Source: Paracoccus aminovorans
Lineage (GTDB): Bacteria; Pseudomonadota; Alphaproteobacteria; Rhodobacterales; Rhodobacteraceae
Reading direction: 5' to 3'
DNA length: 64,000 bases
Assembly: GCF_900005615.1 (NCBI RefSeq)
Contig: NZ_LN832562.1
Location: forward strand, 558,001-622,000
Part shown: positions 14,899-23,354 of the stretch, one piece after another
Position numbering within the stretch: the first letter of the stretch is position 1
How the letters are laid out: every line of letters begins with the position of its first letter
Translations under genes and position numbers: made by a program
The notes under the pieces: generated by a model
What the model saw: only the letters and a program-made list of their open reading frames with translations
What the model was told of the DNA's origin: nothing
Databases searched by the model: none

Positions 14899-15138
14899 AT
14901 GAAGACCCGTCACCTCGCATTTTTCTGCGGCCTCGCGGCCGGCTTTGCCCTGAAGGGCTTCTGCGACGCGCTGAACCGACCGGCCGCCAGGTCCGGCCAC
15001 GGCCCCGACCGCAGTCCCGGCCGGGACATCCGCCCCGCCGGCCCCCGGCAGATGGAGGACCCGCCGCGGCAATGGGACATCGTCGACGAACAGGGCGACG
15101 AATCCTTCCCGGCCAGCGACCCGCCGGCCAATTACTGA
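14899..15138 (+). CDS. small protein with DESFPASDPPA C-terminus
   Basis: A 79-residue protein. ATG 14899 has AAGGAGGGAAAC just upstream, 11 bp after the SDR stop, so it is third in the operon. A short hydrophobic segment (HLAFFCGLAAGFALKGF) may anchor it. The C-terminus WDIVDEQGDESFPASDPPAN carries the DESFPASDPP motif found in many small uncharacterised proteobacterial stress-associated proteins. Function unknown. Confidence 0.65.
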   Translation: MKTRHLAFFCGLAAGFALKGFCDALNRPAARSGHGPDRSPGRDIRPAGPRQMEDPPRQWDIVDEQGDESFPASDPPANY

Positions 15139-15146
15139 AACGAAAA

Positions 15147-15177
15147 GGCGGGGGCTTTCGCGGCCCCCACCCTTTTT
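15147..15177 (+). terminator. intrinsic terminator of the membrane protein-SDR operon
   Basis: A GCGGGGGC / GGCCCCCAC hairpin followed by CCTTTTT, just after the stop at 15138. Confidence 0.8.
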
Positions 15178-15184
15178 GGCGGCG

Positions 15185-15367
15185 TCAGCCCTTGTGCTCG
15201 GGCTTGCCCTTGCGCTTGGTGCTGGCCATTTCCTCCAGCTCGCGCTCGCTCATCGACTCGTACATCTGCTTCGAGGCCTCGTGCAGCTCGCTCTTGCTGG
15301 TCTCGCCGCGCTTGGCGGCCAGGGCCGCGCCGGCGGCCTTTTGCTGCGCCTTGGATTTGGCAGGCAT
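15185..15367 (-). CDS. DUF3008-type small basic protein
   Basis: A 60-residue protein starting at ATG 15367, with GGAGGATGAC before it. Its sequence (MPAKSKAQQKAAGAALAAKR, then GETSKSELHEASKQMYESMS and a STKRKGKPEHKG ending) matches the small DUF3008-like proteins of proteobacteria. It is strongly basic at both ends, has no membrane segment, and its role is unknown. Probably co-transcribed with the gene ending at 15395. Confidence 0.7.
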   Translation of the reverse strand: MPAKSKAQQKAAGAALAAKRGETSKSELHEASKQMYESMSERELEEMASTKRKGKPEHKG

Positions 15368-15394
15368 GTCGTCATCCTCCTGCAGGCGGAACGC

Positions 15395-15601
15395 TTACTC
15401 GCCGCCGTTGGTTGCGCGGTCGTTCTGCCGGGCCTTGCGGTCGCCCGCCTCGCGGTTCTGGCGGCCGGCATTGGGTTCGTTCGAGCGCGGCATCTGCCGC
15501 GGGTTCAGGACCGGATCGGCATTGCCCATCTTGTGCTCCTGCGCCTTCTGCTCGACGTTTAACTTCTCGTTCTCGGCCTTGGGGTCGAATTTCTCGCCCA
15601 T
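15395..15601 (-). CDS. small hydrophilic protein, unknown function
   Basis: A 68-residue polar protein. ATG 15601 has AGGAGGATGTCACC directly upstream, which is strong support for translation. It is rich in Asn, Lys, Glu and Arg (GEKFDPKAENEKLNVEQKAQ; NAGRQNREAGDRKARQN) and likely disordered. No family is recognised. It sits 28 bp from the DUF3008-like gene in the same direction. Confidence 0.55.
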   Translation of the reverse strand: MGEKFDPKAENEKLNVEQKAQEHKMGNADPVLNPRQMPRSNEPNAGRQNREAGDRKARQNDRATNGGE

Positions 15602-15657
15602 GGTGACATCCTCCTGATGGTGGGGCCGGTCCGGGGTGCGGGCCGGCGGCCGGGGCC

Positions 15658-15954
15658 CTAATCCCGGTGCTCGGGCATCTCTTTCAGCGCGTCCTTGGTC
15701 CAGTTGCTGACAGCATGCACGCTGTTGCTGGCGTCGCGCATGAAATCCAGGTCCCGCGCGGGGACGGCGACGGGCTTGGCGCCGATCCCCAGGAAGCCGC
15801 CGACGTCGATCACGACCTGCGCCTCGGTTCCGCTGCCGTGGACATGGGCGACATGGCCGATCCTTTCGTCATCGGGGCCAAAGACGGTGGCCCCGGTCAG
15901 GACGGCCTCGGTCAGCTCGTCCTCGCGCAGGCGGGTATGGGTGGTGTGGTCCAT
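15658..15954 (-). CDS. PRC-barrel domain protein
   Basis: A 98-residue protein with ATG 15954 (GAGAGGAGAGACC upstream). Most of it is one PRC-barrel: AVLTGATVFGPDDERIGHVA, VVIDVGGFLGIGAKPVAVP, and a final helix (SNWTKDALKEMPEHRD). PRC-barrels are small beta-barrels used in RNA processing and photosynthetic reaction centres; stand-alone versions are common in stress regulons. It shares DVGGFLGIG.K..VAVP with the secreted PRC-barrel protein at 16096, transcribed divergently, which suggests a duplication. A GGAAC-N16-TGTT promoter lies upstream. Confidence 0.8.
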   Translation of the reverse strand: MDHTTHTRLREDELTEAVLTGATVFGPDDERIGHVAHVHGSGTEAQVVIDVGGFLGIGAKPVAVPARDLDFMRDASNSVHAVSNWTKDALKEMPEHRD

Positions 15955-15990
15955 TCCGGTCTCTCCTCTCGATGGTATCGGGGTGGTTCC

Positions 15991-16015
15991 AACAGGCATG
16001 GGGCCGATTTGTTCC
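15991..16015 (-). promoter_or_regulatory. EcfG-type promoter GGAAC-N16-TGTT
   Basis: On the minus strand GGAAC (16015-16011), 16-base spacer, TGTT (15994-15991), 36 bp before the PRC-barrel gene start. Confidence 0.55.
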
Positions 16016-16035
16016 ATGAACCCGCCGTGAGGGCG

Positions 16036-16060
16036 GGAACATTTCCAGCCGCGGCCGGTT
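16036..16060 (+). promoter_or_regulatory. EcfG-type promoter GGAAC-N16-GGTT
   Basis: GGAAC 16036-16040, 16-base spacer, GGTT 16057-16060, 35 bp before ATG 16096 of the secreted PRC-barrel gene; divergent from the site at 15991-16015. Confidence 0.7.
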
Positions 16061-16095
16061 CACCAGCCCCGTCACCGCATCCAGAGGAGGAAAGG

Positions 16096-16902
16096 ATGAA
16101 ACATCTGTTCGTCACCACCGCGCTTGCCGCCGCGCTGAGCGTGGGCGCCGCCCAGGCCCAGCAGACCCAGACCGACCCCACGCCGGCCCCGCAGGACAGC
16201 GCCGCGACCGCGGAGGCGCCGGTGCCGACCATCGCCCCGCCCGACGGCTATGTCGAAGGCGAGGTGACGCTGACCACCGAGAACCTGGAAGGCACCACCG
16301 TCTACGACGCCAGCGGCGACGATATCGGCACGGTGCATGGGCTGGTCTTTGCCAACGGCACCACCTCGATGCAGGACGCGGACGCCGCCCCGGCCCCCGG
16401 CGGCACCGCGCCCGAGACGGCGCCGGCCGCCGCCACCAGCGCCGGGTCGACCGCGGGCGATACCGCGACCCCCAGCGCGACGGCTCCGGATACCATGGGC
16501 ACGGTCGACAGCAGCACCGCCAGCCCGCAGGCCAGCGCCCCCGCCACCGATTCCGAATCCGACAATGTCGCCAGCGGCACCGACACCGGCGAGAACGACC
16601 GCATCGACAATGTCGGCTCGGACGCGACCACGGTGACGCCCACCGACGCCACCACCCCGCCGGCGCAATCGGCGACCGACACGCAGCCGGCCGGCGGCAT
16701 GGCCGGGACCGAGATCAGCCACGCCATCATCGACGTGGGCGGCTTCCTGGGCATCGGCAAACACCGCGTGGCGGTGCCGGTCGACGATCTCGTGGTCTAT
16801 CGCAAGGATACCGATCTGCGCATCTACCTGCCCTGGACCAAGCAGCAGGTCGAGGCGCTGCCCGAATTCGACGAGGACGGCCCCGCTCCCGCCGTTCAGT
16901 AA
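16096..16902 (+). CDS. exported PRC-barrel protein with a long disordered insert
   Basis: A 268-residue precursor. ATG 16096 has AGGAGGAAAGG upstream. Residues 1-21 (HLFVTTALAAALSVGAAQAQ) form a signal peptide, so it is periplasmic. A PRC-barrel is split: EGTTVYDASGDDIGTVHGLV at about residues 72-92, and IIDVGGFLGIGKHRVAVPVD at about residues 213-235. About 115 residues of Ala/Thr/Asp/Pro-rich, probably disordered sequence lie between them. The C-terminus is LPWTKQQVEALPEF. The long insert in one barrel is unusual and may face the cell wall. An EcfG-type promoter precedes it. Confidence 0.75.
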   Translation: MKHLFVTTALAAALSVGAAQAQQTQTDPTPAPQDSAATAEAPVPTIAPPDGYVEGEVTLTTENLEGTTVYDASGDDIGTVHGLVFANGTTSMQDADAAPAPGGTAPETAPAAATSAGSTAGDTATPSATAPDTMGTVDSSTASPQASAPATDSESDNVASGTDTGENDRIDNVGSDATTVTPTDATTPPAQSATDTQPAGGMAGTEISHAIIDVGGFLGIGKHRVAVPVDDLVVYRKDTDLRIYLPWTKQQVEALPEFDEDGPAPAVQ

Positions 16903-17074
16903 CGCTGCTGCGGGCCACCGCCGCCCGCATCGTCAGGAACCGCGCGCGGACGATCCGCCGCGGAACCCCTGGATTGTCGGTCCGGCACCCGGCCGACATC
17001 TGTTCCGGAGGTTGGCGGTTCGGCGTCGCGGTGCCGAACCGGCGGCCAGGCGCCCGCACCGGACGGGCGGGCCC

Positions 17075-17099
17075 GGAACCCGCGCCGTCGCGGGGCGTT
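17075..17099 (+). promoter_or_regulatory. EcfG-type promoter GGAAC-N16-CGTT (perfect)
   Basis: GGAAC 17075-17079, 16-base spacer, CGTT 17096-17099, 33 bp before ATG 17132 of the Ku gene. Perfect consensus. Confidence 0.8.
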
Positions 17100-17131
17100 G
17101 GGACACATTCCGGGGATGAAGGACTCGCGCC

Positions 17132-17965
17132 ATGGCCCCTCGGGCGATCTGGAAAGGCCTGCTGAAGATCGCCGAGGTCAGTTGCCCGGTGGCGCTGCAC
17201 ACCGCGGCCTCGACCTCGGAACGGATCGCCTTCCATACGCTGAACCGCGCCACCGGCCACCGGGTACGCCGGCAATTCGTGGACGCCGCCACCGGCAAGC
17301 CGGTCGAGAAGGAGGATCAGGTCAAGGGCTACGAGGTCGGCGACGGCGACTACCTGATCCTGGAGCCCGAGGAGATCGCCGCCGCCGTGCCAGAAAGCGA
17401 CAAGACCCTGGCGGTCGCCAGTTTCGTCGCCTGCAAGGACATCGACGACGTCTATTTCGACCGCCCCTACTATCTGACCCCCGCCGACCCGACCGCCCAA
17501 GAGGCCTTCGCCCTGATCCGCGAGGGCATGCGGCGCAGCAAGGTCGCGGCCCTGGCGCAGGCGGTGCTGTTCCGACGCGTGCGGACGGTGCTGATCCGTG
17601 CCCACGGGTCCGGCATGATCGCCACCACGCTGAACTTCGACTATGAGGTGCGCCCGGCCGCCGAGGCCTTTCGCGACATCCCCGCTACCAAGATCAAGGG
17701 CGAGATGCTGGAGTTGGCCGAGCACATCATCGCGACCAAGGCGGGCGAATTCGACATCGCCGGTTTCGACGACCGCTACGACGCGTCGCTGGCCGAACTG
17801 GTCAAGGCCAAGCTCGAGGGCCGCCGCATCGCACCGAAGAAGCAGGCTCGGCGCGAGAATGTCGTGGACCTGATGGCGGCGCTGCGCGAAAGCGCGGGCG
17901 TGGCCGCCAAGTCGAAACCGGCGCCGCGGAAAAAGCCCGCGTCCCGCCAGCGCAAGAGCGGCTAA
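17132..17965 (+). CDS. ku: Ku protein, DNA end-binding for non-homologous end joining
   Basis: A 277-residue bacterial Ku homodimer subunit. The N-terminus MAPRAIWKGLLKIAEVSCPV is characteristic. The core contains RIAFHTLNRATGHRVRRQFV, VEKEDQVKGYEVGDGDYLIL and DIDDVYFDRPYYLTPAD, and the C-terminal tail is Lys/Arg-rich (KPAPRKKPASRQRKSG). Ku rings load on double-strand breaks and recruit LigD; no ligD is present in the window. A perfect EcfG promoter just upstream indicates stress-controlled repair, as reported for alphaproteobacterial Ku genes. Confidence 0.93.
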   Translation: MAPRAIWKGLLKIAEVSCPVALHTAASTSERIAFHTLNRATGHRVRRQFVDAATGKPVEKEDQVKGYEVGDGDYLILEPEEIAAAVPESDKTLAVASFVACKDIDDVYFDRPYYLTPADPTAQEAFALIREGMRRSKVAALAQAVLFRRVRTVLIRAHGSGMIATTLNFDYEVRPAAEAFRDIPATKIKGEMLELAEHIIATKAGEFDIAGFDDRYDASLAELVKAKLEGRRIAPKKQARRENVVDLMAALRESAGVAAKSKPAPRKKPASRQRKSG

Positions 17966-18097
17966 GCTCCCGCGAGCCTTTCCGCAATCTTTGCTCCGCC
18001 AGGAGCTCTCAGGATCGACCCACGGACGGGTTTCCCCAGTGTTAGGGGACATCTGTTTTGAATAATGCGGGAATATCCGGTTGAGGACGGGGGACAG

Positions 18098-19142
18098 GGG
18101 CTCTGTTGCACAAATCCTGTCATGGATTCATCTGATGAAACCCGTACGGTAGCTGGTCTGCATGAGCCGACCCGCATCCCCGACATACAGAACCCGGAAC
18201 TGGCCAGCCTACAATGAAGCGCTCAAGCGCCGGGGTTCGCTGACGATCTGGTTCGACCCCGAGATGAGCTGGGATGCCGCGCCGACAGGCAGGCGTGGCC
18301 GCCAGCAGACCTACAGCGATGCCGCCATTCAGACGTGTCTTTCGATGAAGGTGCTCTTCGGCATGGCGCTCAGGCAGACGACTGGTTTCGTCGAGAGCCT
18401 GCTGCAGTTGGTTGGTCTCGACTGGACGGTGCCTGACTTCAGCACCCTGTCCCGTCGCCAGAAGACCCTGGCTGTGAACATACCGTATCGCGGGGCCGCT
18501 GCACCTGCTGATCGACAGCACTGGCATCAAGGTCGAGGGCGAAGGCGAGTGGCACGCCCGCAAGCATGGCGGCCCGAAACGGCGCGTCTGGCGCAAGATC
18601 CATCTGGGGATTGATGAGGAAACGCTGGAGGTTCGGGCGGTGGAGATCACAGGGAGCCACATCGGCGATGCGCCGGTGTTACCCGACCTGCTCAAACAGA
18701 TCCCGGCGCACGAGCAGATCGGCCGCGTCACAGCAGACGGCGCCTACGACACCCGCAAATGCCACGATGCCATCGCTGACCGCGGCGCCGACGCTGTCAT
18801 TCCGCCCCGCAAGAACGCCAAACCCTGGAAGACAGTCGCCGCCGGCGCGGGCGCACGAAACGAGGCTCTGCGGGCATCGAAATACCTCGGTCGTGCCCTC
18901 TGGCGACGATGGAGTGGATACCACCCCCGAAGCCGCGTCGAGACGAAGATGCACTGTGTGAAACTGCTGGGTCAGCGCCTCATGGCACGGGACTTTGACC
19001 GACAGGTCGCCGAGCTTCAGGTCCGTATCGCTATTCTGAACCGTTACACCGCGCTTGGCACCCCCGTCACAGAGGCCGTGGGATAGATCTGTCCGGGGAA
19101 GGGGGAAATCCGGCCATCAACTCTTTGGTGCAACAGAGTCCC
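18098..19142 (+). mobile_element. IS5-family element (IS903/IS427-like), inactivated
   Basis: A roughly 1045-bp element bounded by imperfect inverted repeats: left GGGCTCTGTTGCACAAA at about 18098 and right TTTGGTGCAACAGAGTCCC ending at about 19142, which differ by a one-base indel and one mismatch in 17. It carries one transposase gene, interrupted by a frameshift. It stands directly before the IS66 element. No clear target duplication was found, so its exact edges are uncertain by a few bases. Confidence 0.8.
18162..19086 (+). pseudogene. IS5-family transposase with frameshift
   Basis: The first part (MSRPASPTYRTRNWPAYNEA ... DFSTLSRRQKTLAVNIPYRG) reads from 18162. At about 18497 the frame breaks, and the homologous continuation PLHLLIDSTGIKVEGEGEWH runs in another frame to 19086. 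Relatives have a few extra residues at this point (PYRG, then S-Q-G-PLHLL); five bases appear to be missing, which causes the shift. The DDE catalytic residues are split between the two frames, so no full-length transposase of about 305 residues can be made. Confidence 0.85.
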
Positions 19143-19178
19143 CTGCCGCGGGACGAGAGTGACGGATAGTGTCCGCTA

Positions 19179-19565
19179 TTGATAGTGAACACTCCGGGGC
19201 AGATTTTGGTTCGCAGGACGAAGCGGCTTTGGACGGACGAGGAGAAGCGGTCGATCTGTTTCCAGACGGCTGCGCCGGGCGTTTCGGTAGCTCAGGTTGC
19301 GCGGCGCTACGCGGTCAACGCGAACATGGTGTTCAAGTGGTTGCGCGATCCGCGCTATACGCCGGAGCCAGCGTCGGTTCCGTCCCAGCCCGAGGGGATG
19401 CGCTTTCTGCCTGTGGAGATCGTCGCTGAGGCGAAGGCGCCCGCGACAACGCCTTTCGCGGCGAACCATATCGAGATCGAACTGGCTGGCGGACACCGGA
19501 TGCGGATCAGCGGCAGCTATGATCCCGAGGCGCTGGCGCGGCTGATCCGGAGCCTGACGGCGTGA
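19179..19565 (+). CDS. tnpA: IS66 TnpA
   Basis: A 128-residue helix-turn-helix protein ([40 protein letters not shown]) of the IS66 TnpA/IS3-OrfA-like type. The start is TTG 19179, or GTG 19185 ([11 protein letters not shown]); neither has a clear ribosome binding site. Its end overlaps the start of tnpB by four bases. It is required with TnpB and TnpC for IS66 transposition, probably by binding the element ends. Confidence 0.85.
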   Translation: MIVNTPGQILVRRTKRLWTDEEKRSICFQTAAPGVSVAQVARRYAVNANMVFKWLRDPRYTPEPASVPSQPEGMRFLPVEIVAEAKAPATTPFAANHIEIELAGGHRMRISGSYDPEALARLIRSLTA

Positions 19566-19909
19566 TCCCGGTTCCCGCCAACACGCGGGTCTGGCTGGCG
19601 GCCGGGGTGGCCGACATGAGCAAGGGCTTTGCAGCCTTGGCCGCGCAGGCCGAGACGGTGCTGAAGCAGGACCAGTTCGCCGGGCATCTGTTCGTGTTCC
19701 GGGGCCGACGTGGAGATCTCGTGAAGGTGATCTGGTGGGATGGGCAAGGGGCCTGCATGTTCATGAAGCGCTTGGAGCGTGGTCGGTTCGTCTGGCCCTC
19801 GGCGAAGGAGGGCAAGGTGGCGCTGACGCCGGCGCAGTTGTCGATGCTCCTGGAAGGGATCGACTGGCGCGCTCCGGAACGGACCTGGCGGCCCTTGGCG
19901 GCGGGATAA
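19562..19909 (+). CDS. tnpB: IS66 TnpB
   Basis: A 115-residue IS66 Orf2 protein: [60 protein letters not shown] and the [14 protein letters not shown] end. It is full-length and starts inside the end of tnpA (ATGA-type overlap at 19562). An accessory protein of unknown biochemical role. Confidence 0.9.
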   Translation: MIPVPANTRVWLAAGVADMSKGFAALAAQAETVLKQDQFAGHLFVFRGRRGDLVKVIWWDGQGACMFMKRLERGRFVWPSAKEGKVALTPAQLSMLLEGIDWRAPERTWRPLAAG

Positions 19910-19968
19910 TCCGCCGCTCCGGAGAGGATAGGATTCCCACAAGAAATCCAATAAGATAAACTCCCGGC

Positions 19969-21468
19969 ATGCTCAGTCAGACCTTGACCTTGCCGGAGGA
20001 CCGCGAAGAACTGCGCAGTTTCACCGCGCGGCTGCTGGCCGAGGTGAAGGCGCAGGCGATCCTGATCGAGAAGCTCCGGCACCAGTTGGCCGGGCACCGG
20101 GCGCACCGGTTCGGGGCGTCGTCCGAGGCCGCCGAGCAGCTGCGATTGGCGCTCGAGACCAGCGAGATCGCCGCCGCCGCGATGACGGCGCGCATGAAGC
20201 TGCCCGACATCGAGGAGAAGGACAAACCCAAGCGCCGCCCGATCCCGGATCACATCCCGCGCATGGAAGTGGAATTGACACCCGGCGCCGATGCCTGTGC
20301 CGAGTGCGGCGGGCGTCTGCGCCGGATCGGCGAGGATATGACGGAGGAGCTGGAATATGTGCCGGGGCGGTTCATCGTGAACCGGATCGTGCGGCCTCGC
20401 CTGACCTGTGCCTGCTGTGAACGCCTCGTCCAGGCCGCGCTGCCCTCGCGCCCCATCGAGCGCGGCCGTCCGGGGCCGGGTTTGCTCGCTCATGTGCTGG
20501 TCAGCAAATATGCCGACCATCTGCCCCTCTATCGCCAGAGCCAGATCTTCGACCGTGAGGGGCTCGACCTCGACCGCTCGACCCTGGCCGACTGGGTTGG
20601 CAAGAGCACCGCCCTGCTGGAACCGCTGGCCGATGCCATCGGCCGCCATGTCCTGTCGGCCGAGGCGATCTTCACCGATGACACGTCCGTCAGCATGCTC
20701 GCTCCCGGCACCGGCAAGACACAGACCGCCCGGCTCTGGACCTATGCCCGCGACGAACGACCATGGGGTGGCACCGCCCCGCCCGCCGCCTGGTATCGGT
20801 TCTCCGGCGACCGCAAGGGCCAGCACCCGAAGGACCATCTCGCACGCTTCCGCGGCTGGATGCACGCCGATGGCTATGCCGGGTTCGAAGATCTCTACCG
20901 CTCCGGCGCGATCCGCGAGGTCGCCTGCATGGCCCATGTCCGGCGCAAGTTCGTCGACATCCATCGGTCGCAAGGCTCCCCGATCGCAGAAGAGGCCATC
21001 GGCCGGATCGCCCAACTCTACGCCGTCGAGAAGGAGGCCCGAGGATCGCCACCTGATCGTCGCGCCGATCTACGTCGCACGCATGCCGCCCCGGTCTTCG
21101 ACGGCCTCGAAGCCTGGCTGGCCATGCAACTCACGACCATCTCTGGAAAATCCCCACTGGCAGTCGCCATCCGCTATGCCCTGACCCGCATGGAGCGCCT
21201 GCGCCCCTACCTCGACCACGGCATCCTGGAACTGGACAACAACACCGCCGAACGCGGCATGCGTGCCATCGCCCTCGGCCGGAAGAACTACCTCTTCGTC
21301 GGCTCCGAAGCAGGCGGCAAGGCCGCCGCCATCACCTACACCCTGATCGAAACCGCCAAACTCAACGCCGTCAATCCCCACGCCTGGCTCGCCGACACCC
21401 TAGCCCGCATCCCGGACTACAAGATCACCAAGGTCGACGACCTGCTGCCCTGGCGCTGGAACGGGTAG
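19969..21468 (+). CDS. tnpC: IS66 TnpC transposase
   Basis: A 499-residue intact transposase. In order it has an N-terminal coiled coil (about residues 8-60, ELRSFTARLLAEVKAQAIL), a helical/zinc-finger part with CAECGG and CACC pairs, the catalytic domain (IFTDDTSVSMLAP; HADGYAGFEDLYRSG; MAHVRRKFVDIH) with DDE residues, and the family C-terminus ILELDNNTAERGMRAIALGR, then KNYLFVGSEAGGKAAAITY. Length and motifs are typical, so it may be active. Confidence 0.92.
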   Translation: MLSQTLTLPEDREELRSFTARLLAEVKAQAILIEKLRHQLAGHRAHRFGASSEAAEQLRLALETSEIAAAAMTARMKLPDIEEKDKPKRRPIPDHIPRMEVELTPGADACAECGGRLRRIGEDMTEELEYVPGRFIVNRIVRPRLTCACCERLVQAALPSRPIERGRPGPGLLAHVLVSKYADHLPLYRQSQIFDREGLDLDRSTLADWVGKSTALLEPLADAIGRHVLSAEAIFTDDTSVSMLAPGTGKTQTARLWTYARDERPWGGTAPPAAWYRFSGDRKGQHPKDHLARFRGWMHADGYAGFEDLYRSGAIREVACMAHVRRKFVDIHRSQGSPIAEEAIGRIAQLYAVEKEARGSPPDRRADLRRTHAAPVFDGLEAWLAMQLTTISGKSPLAVAIRYALTRMERLRPYLDHGILELDNNTAERGMRAIALGRKNYLFVGSEAGGKAAAITYTLIETAKLNAVNPHAWLADTLARIPDYKITKVDDLLPWRWNG

Positions 21469-21490
21469 CGGTCAGCCCAAACGCTTACGG

Positions 21491-22208
21491 AATGTCAGCC
21501 CAGGGCGCCCCCGTTCGCAACCGCCAGATGATGCCGTTCAACACCTCTGCTCATCCCGCTTCACCCCTAGCAATGCGTTGATCCTCCTTTGGTTGCGCCT
21601 GGGCACACGGTCTTCTGCATCACCGCAACCTCGGGATGGAACATAGCCATCGCGACGGCGCCAAGACAACGATCGAGACAATCGCCCGTCTCCCGCCCAG
21701 CCGCGGCAGCCATGCCCGGCTATCGCCTAAACGGCATGCCGCTGGCCATCGCGGCCATCGCGGGCAGGGAGACGGACTGGCCCGCGTCCCACTTCTGGCG
21801 GCACAGGTTGATTTCGCCGAGCCGAATAATCTGACACCATTCATTGGTAACGAAAGGATACACTCTCTGTTCCCGGCTGGTGATGCAGAACCTGCGACTA
21901 CCGATGCTGGTCCTGGTACAATCGACCGGGCAGCGATTTGGGCCTCGGTTTTAGGGGCTATTACCTGATCGGGCGAAACTGATCTGCCTGCAGACCCGGG
22001 GCGGGCACAGCACCGACGGGCTCTGGCGCCGGCAGCCGGTCCGGCAGGGCCGAAAGCCACCGGCGGTCCGTGCCTTCCGCCCGAAGCCTGGCTCGCGTCC
22101 GCCGAATGGCGCGACGGGTGACCGCCCCGGACGCGCTAGCTCTCGCCTCGTCGGGTGACACCGCCAGCCACGGGTCGCGCGCACCCGAACTCCGGACCTG
22201 CCCCGCTG
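21491..22208. other. about 700 bp with no recognisable gene
   Basis: Between the IS66 end and the ackA stop no frame on either strand shows a known family, a good start with ribosome binding site, or a consistent codon pattern. The base composition in 21500-21970 is lower in GC than its neighbours. This suggests debris left by insertion events. Confidence 0.45.
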
Positions 22209-23354
22209 CTATGTGCCGCAGCACTGAGCGGCGGTGGGCTTCGGGCCGCCAGGCTCGATCAGGGCGATGGCCTGTTGCGCCATCATGCATTCCTCGTTGG
22301 CGGGGATGACCAGGGTGCGGAACCGGCCCAGCGGCGCCATGCGGCGCAGGATCGCCGCGCGCACGGGGGTCGCGTTCTCGCCGATGCCGCCGGTGAAGAC
22401 CATGGCGTCGATGCCGCCCAGCGACACCGCCAGCGCCGCCGCGGCCTGGGCGCATTTCATCGCGAAGAAGTCCAGCGCGAAGCGCGATGCCTCGGTGCCG
22501 TCCGCAAGCAGCGCCGCCACGTCGTTCGACCGGCCCGACAGGCCCATCAGGCCGGAGCGGTTGTAGATCAGGTCCTCGATCTCTTCCGGGGCCATGCCGA
22601 AGCTGCGCTGCAGAAGCAGGATGGCCCCGGGATCGACGGCGCCCGAGCGCGTGCCCATCGGCACCCCGTCTACCGCCGTCATGCCCATTGTGGTGTCGAC
22701 GCTGCGCCCGGCCCGCATGGCGCAAAGGCTGGCGCCGTTGCCCAGATGCGCGGCGACGACGCGGCCCCGGTGCAGGTCGGGGTGCTGCTCGGCCAGCACC
22801 TGCGACAGCCATTGATAGGAGAGCCCGTGGAAGCCGTAGCGGCGCACGCCGCGGTCGTGATATTCGGGCGGCAGTGCGAAATGCGTGAACAGCGGGTCGC
22901 GCCCGACATGGAAGGCGGTGTCGAAGCAGACCACGTCCGGCACGTCCCCCACCAGCCGGCGCGAGGCGGCGATGGCGGCCAGCCCATGCGGCTGGTGCAG
23001 CGGCGCCAGCGGGATCAGCGTCCGCAGATCCTCCAGCACCTGCGGCGTCACCAGGGTGGCGCGGTCGTATTCGGTCCCGCCATGGACGATGCGATGCGCC
23101 ACCGCCTGCATGCTCCAGCCGTCGTCATGGGCATCGATGAAATCCAGCAGCGCCTGGAGGGCGGCGGCATGGTCCGCGCCCGGCGGCAGCGCCCTCCGCG
23201 TCTGGGGCGCGCCGGTCAGCGTCGCCGTCAGTTCGGCCGCGCCGCCGATGCGGCTGACGGCGCCGCGGGCCAGCAGCGCCAGCCCGTCGCGGGCAAAGAC
23301 CCGGAACTTCAGGCTGGACGAGCCGGCGTTCAGCGTCAGGATGGTCGGGATCAT
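22209..23354 (-). CDS. ackA: acetate kinase
   Basis: A 381-residue acetate/propionate kinase. ATG 23354 (MIPTILTLNAGSSSLKFRVF) overlaps the pta stop by four bases. Family motifs: NAGSSSLKF (phosphate binding), FDTAFH, RYGFHGLSYQW, LGNGASLCAM, DTTMGMT.DGVPMGTRSG and FTGGIGENA. It interconverts acetyl phosphate plus ADP with acetate plus ATP in the cytoplasm. The last 15 residues (EPGGPKPTAAQCCGT) are not typical of the family and run toward the IS-debris region, so the original C-terminus may have been altered. Confidence 0.92.
   Translation of the reverse strand: MIPTILTLNAGSSSLKFRVFARDGLALLARGAVSRIGGAAELTATLTGAPQTRRALPPGADHAAALQALLDFIDAHDDGWSMQAVAHRIVHGGTEYDRATLVTPQVLEDLRTLIPLAPLHQPHGLAAIAASRRLVGDVPDVVCFDTAFHVGRDPLFTHFALPPEYHDRGVRRYGFHGLSYQWLSQVLAEQHPDLHRGRVVAAHLGNGASLCAMRAGRSVDTTMGMTAVDGVPMGTRSGAVDPGAILLLQRSFGMAPEEIEDLIYNRSGLMGLSGRSNDVAALLADGTEASRFALDFFAMKCAQAAAALAVSLGGIDAMVFTGGIGENATPVRAAILRRMAPLGRFRTLVIPANEECMMAQQAIALIEPGGPKPTAAQCCGT

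Larger units (their letters stand above)
19150..21490 (+). mobile_element. IS66-family element with tnpA, tnpB and tnpC
   Basis: Three consecutive intact ORFs in the standard IS66 order. A typical IS66 terminal sequence is seen at the right end (CGCTTAC at 21482-21488, i.e. GTAAGCG read inward). No matching GTAAGCG end is found on the left within the short gap to the IS5 element, so the left end is undefined. Confidence 0.75.
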
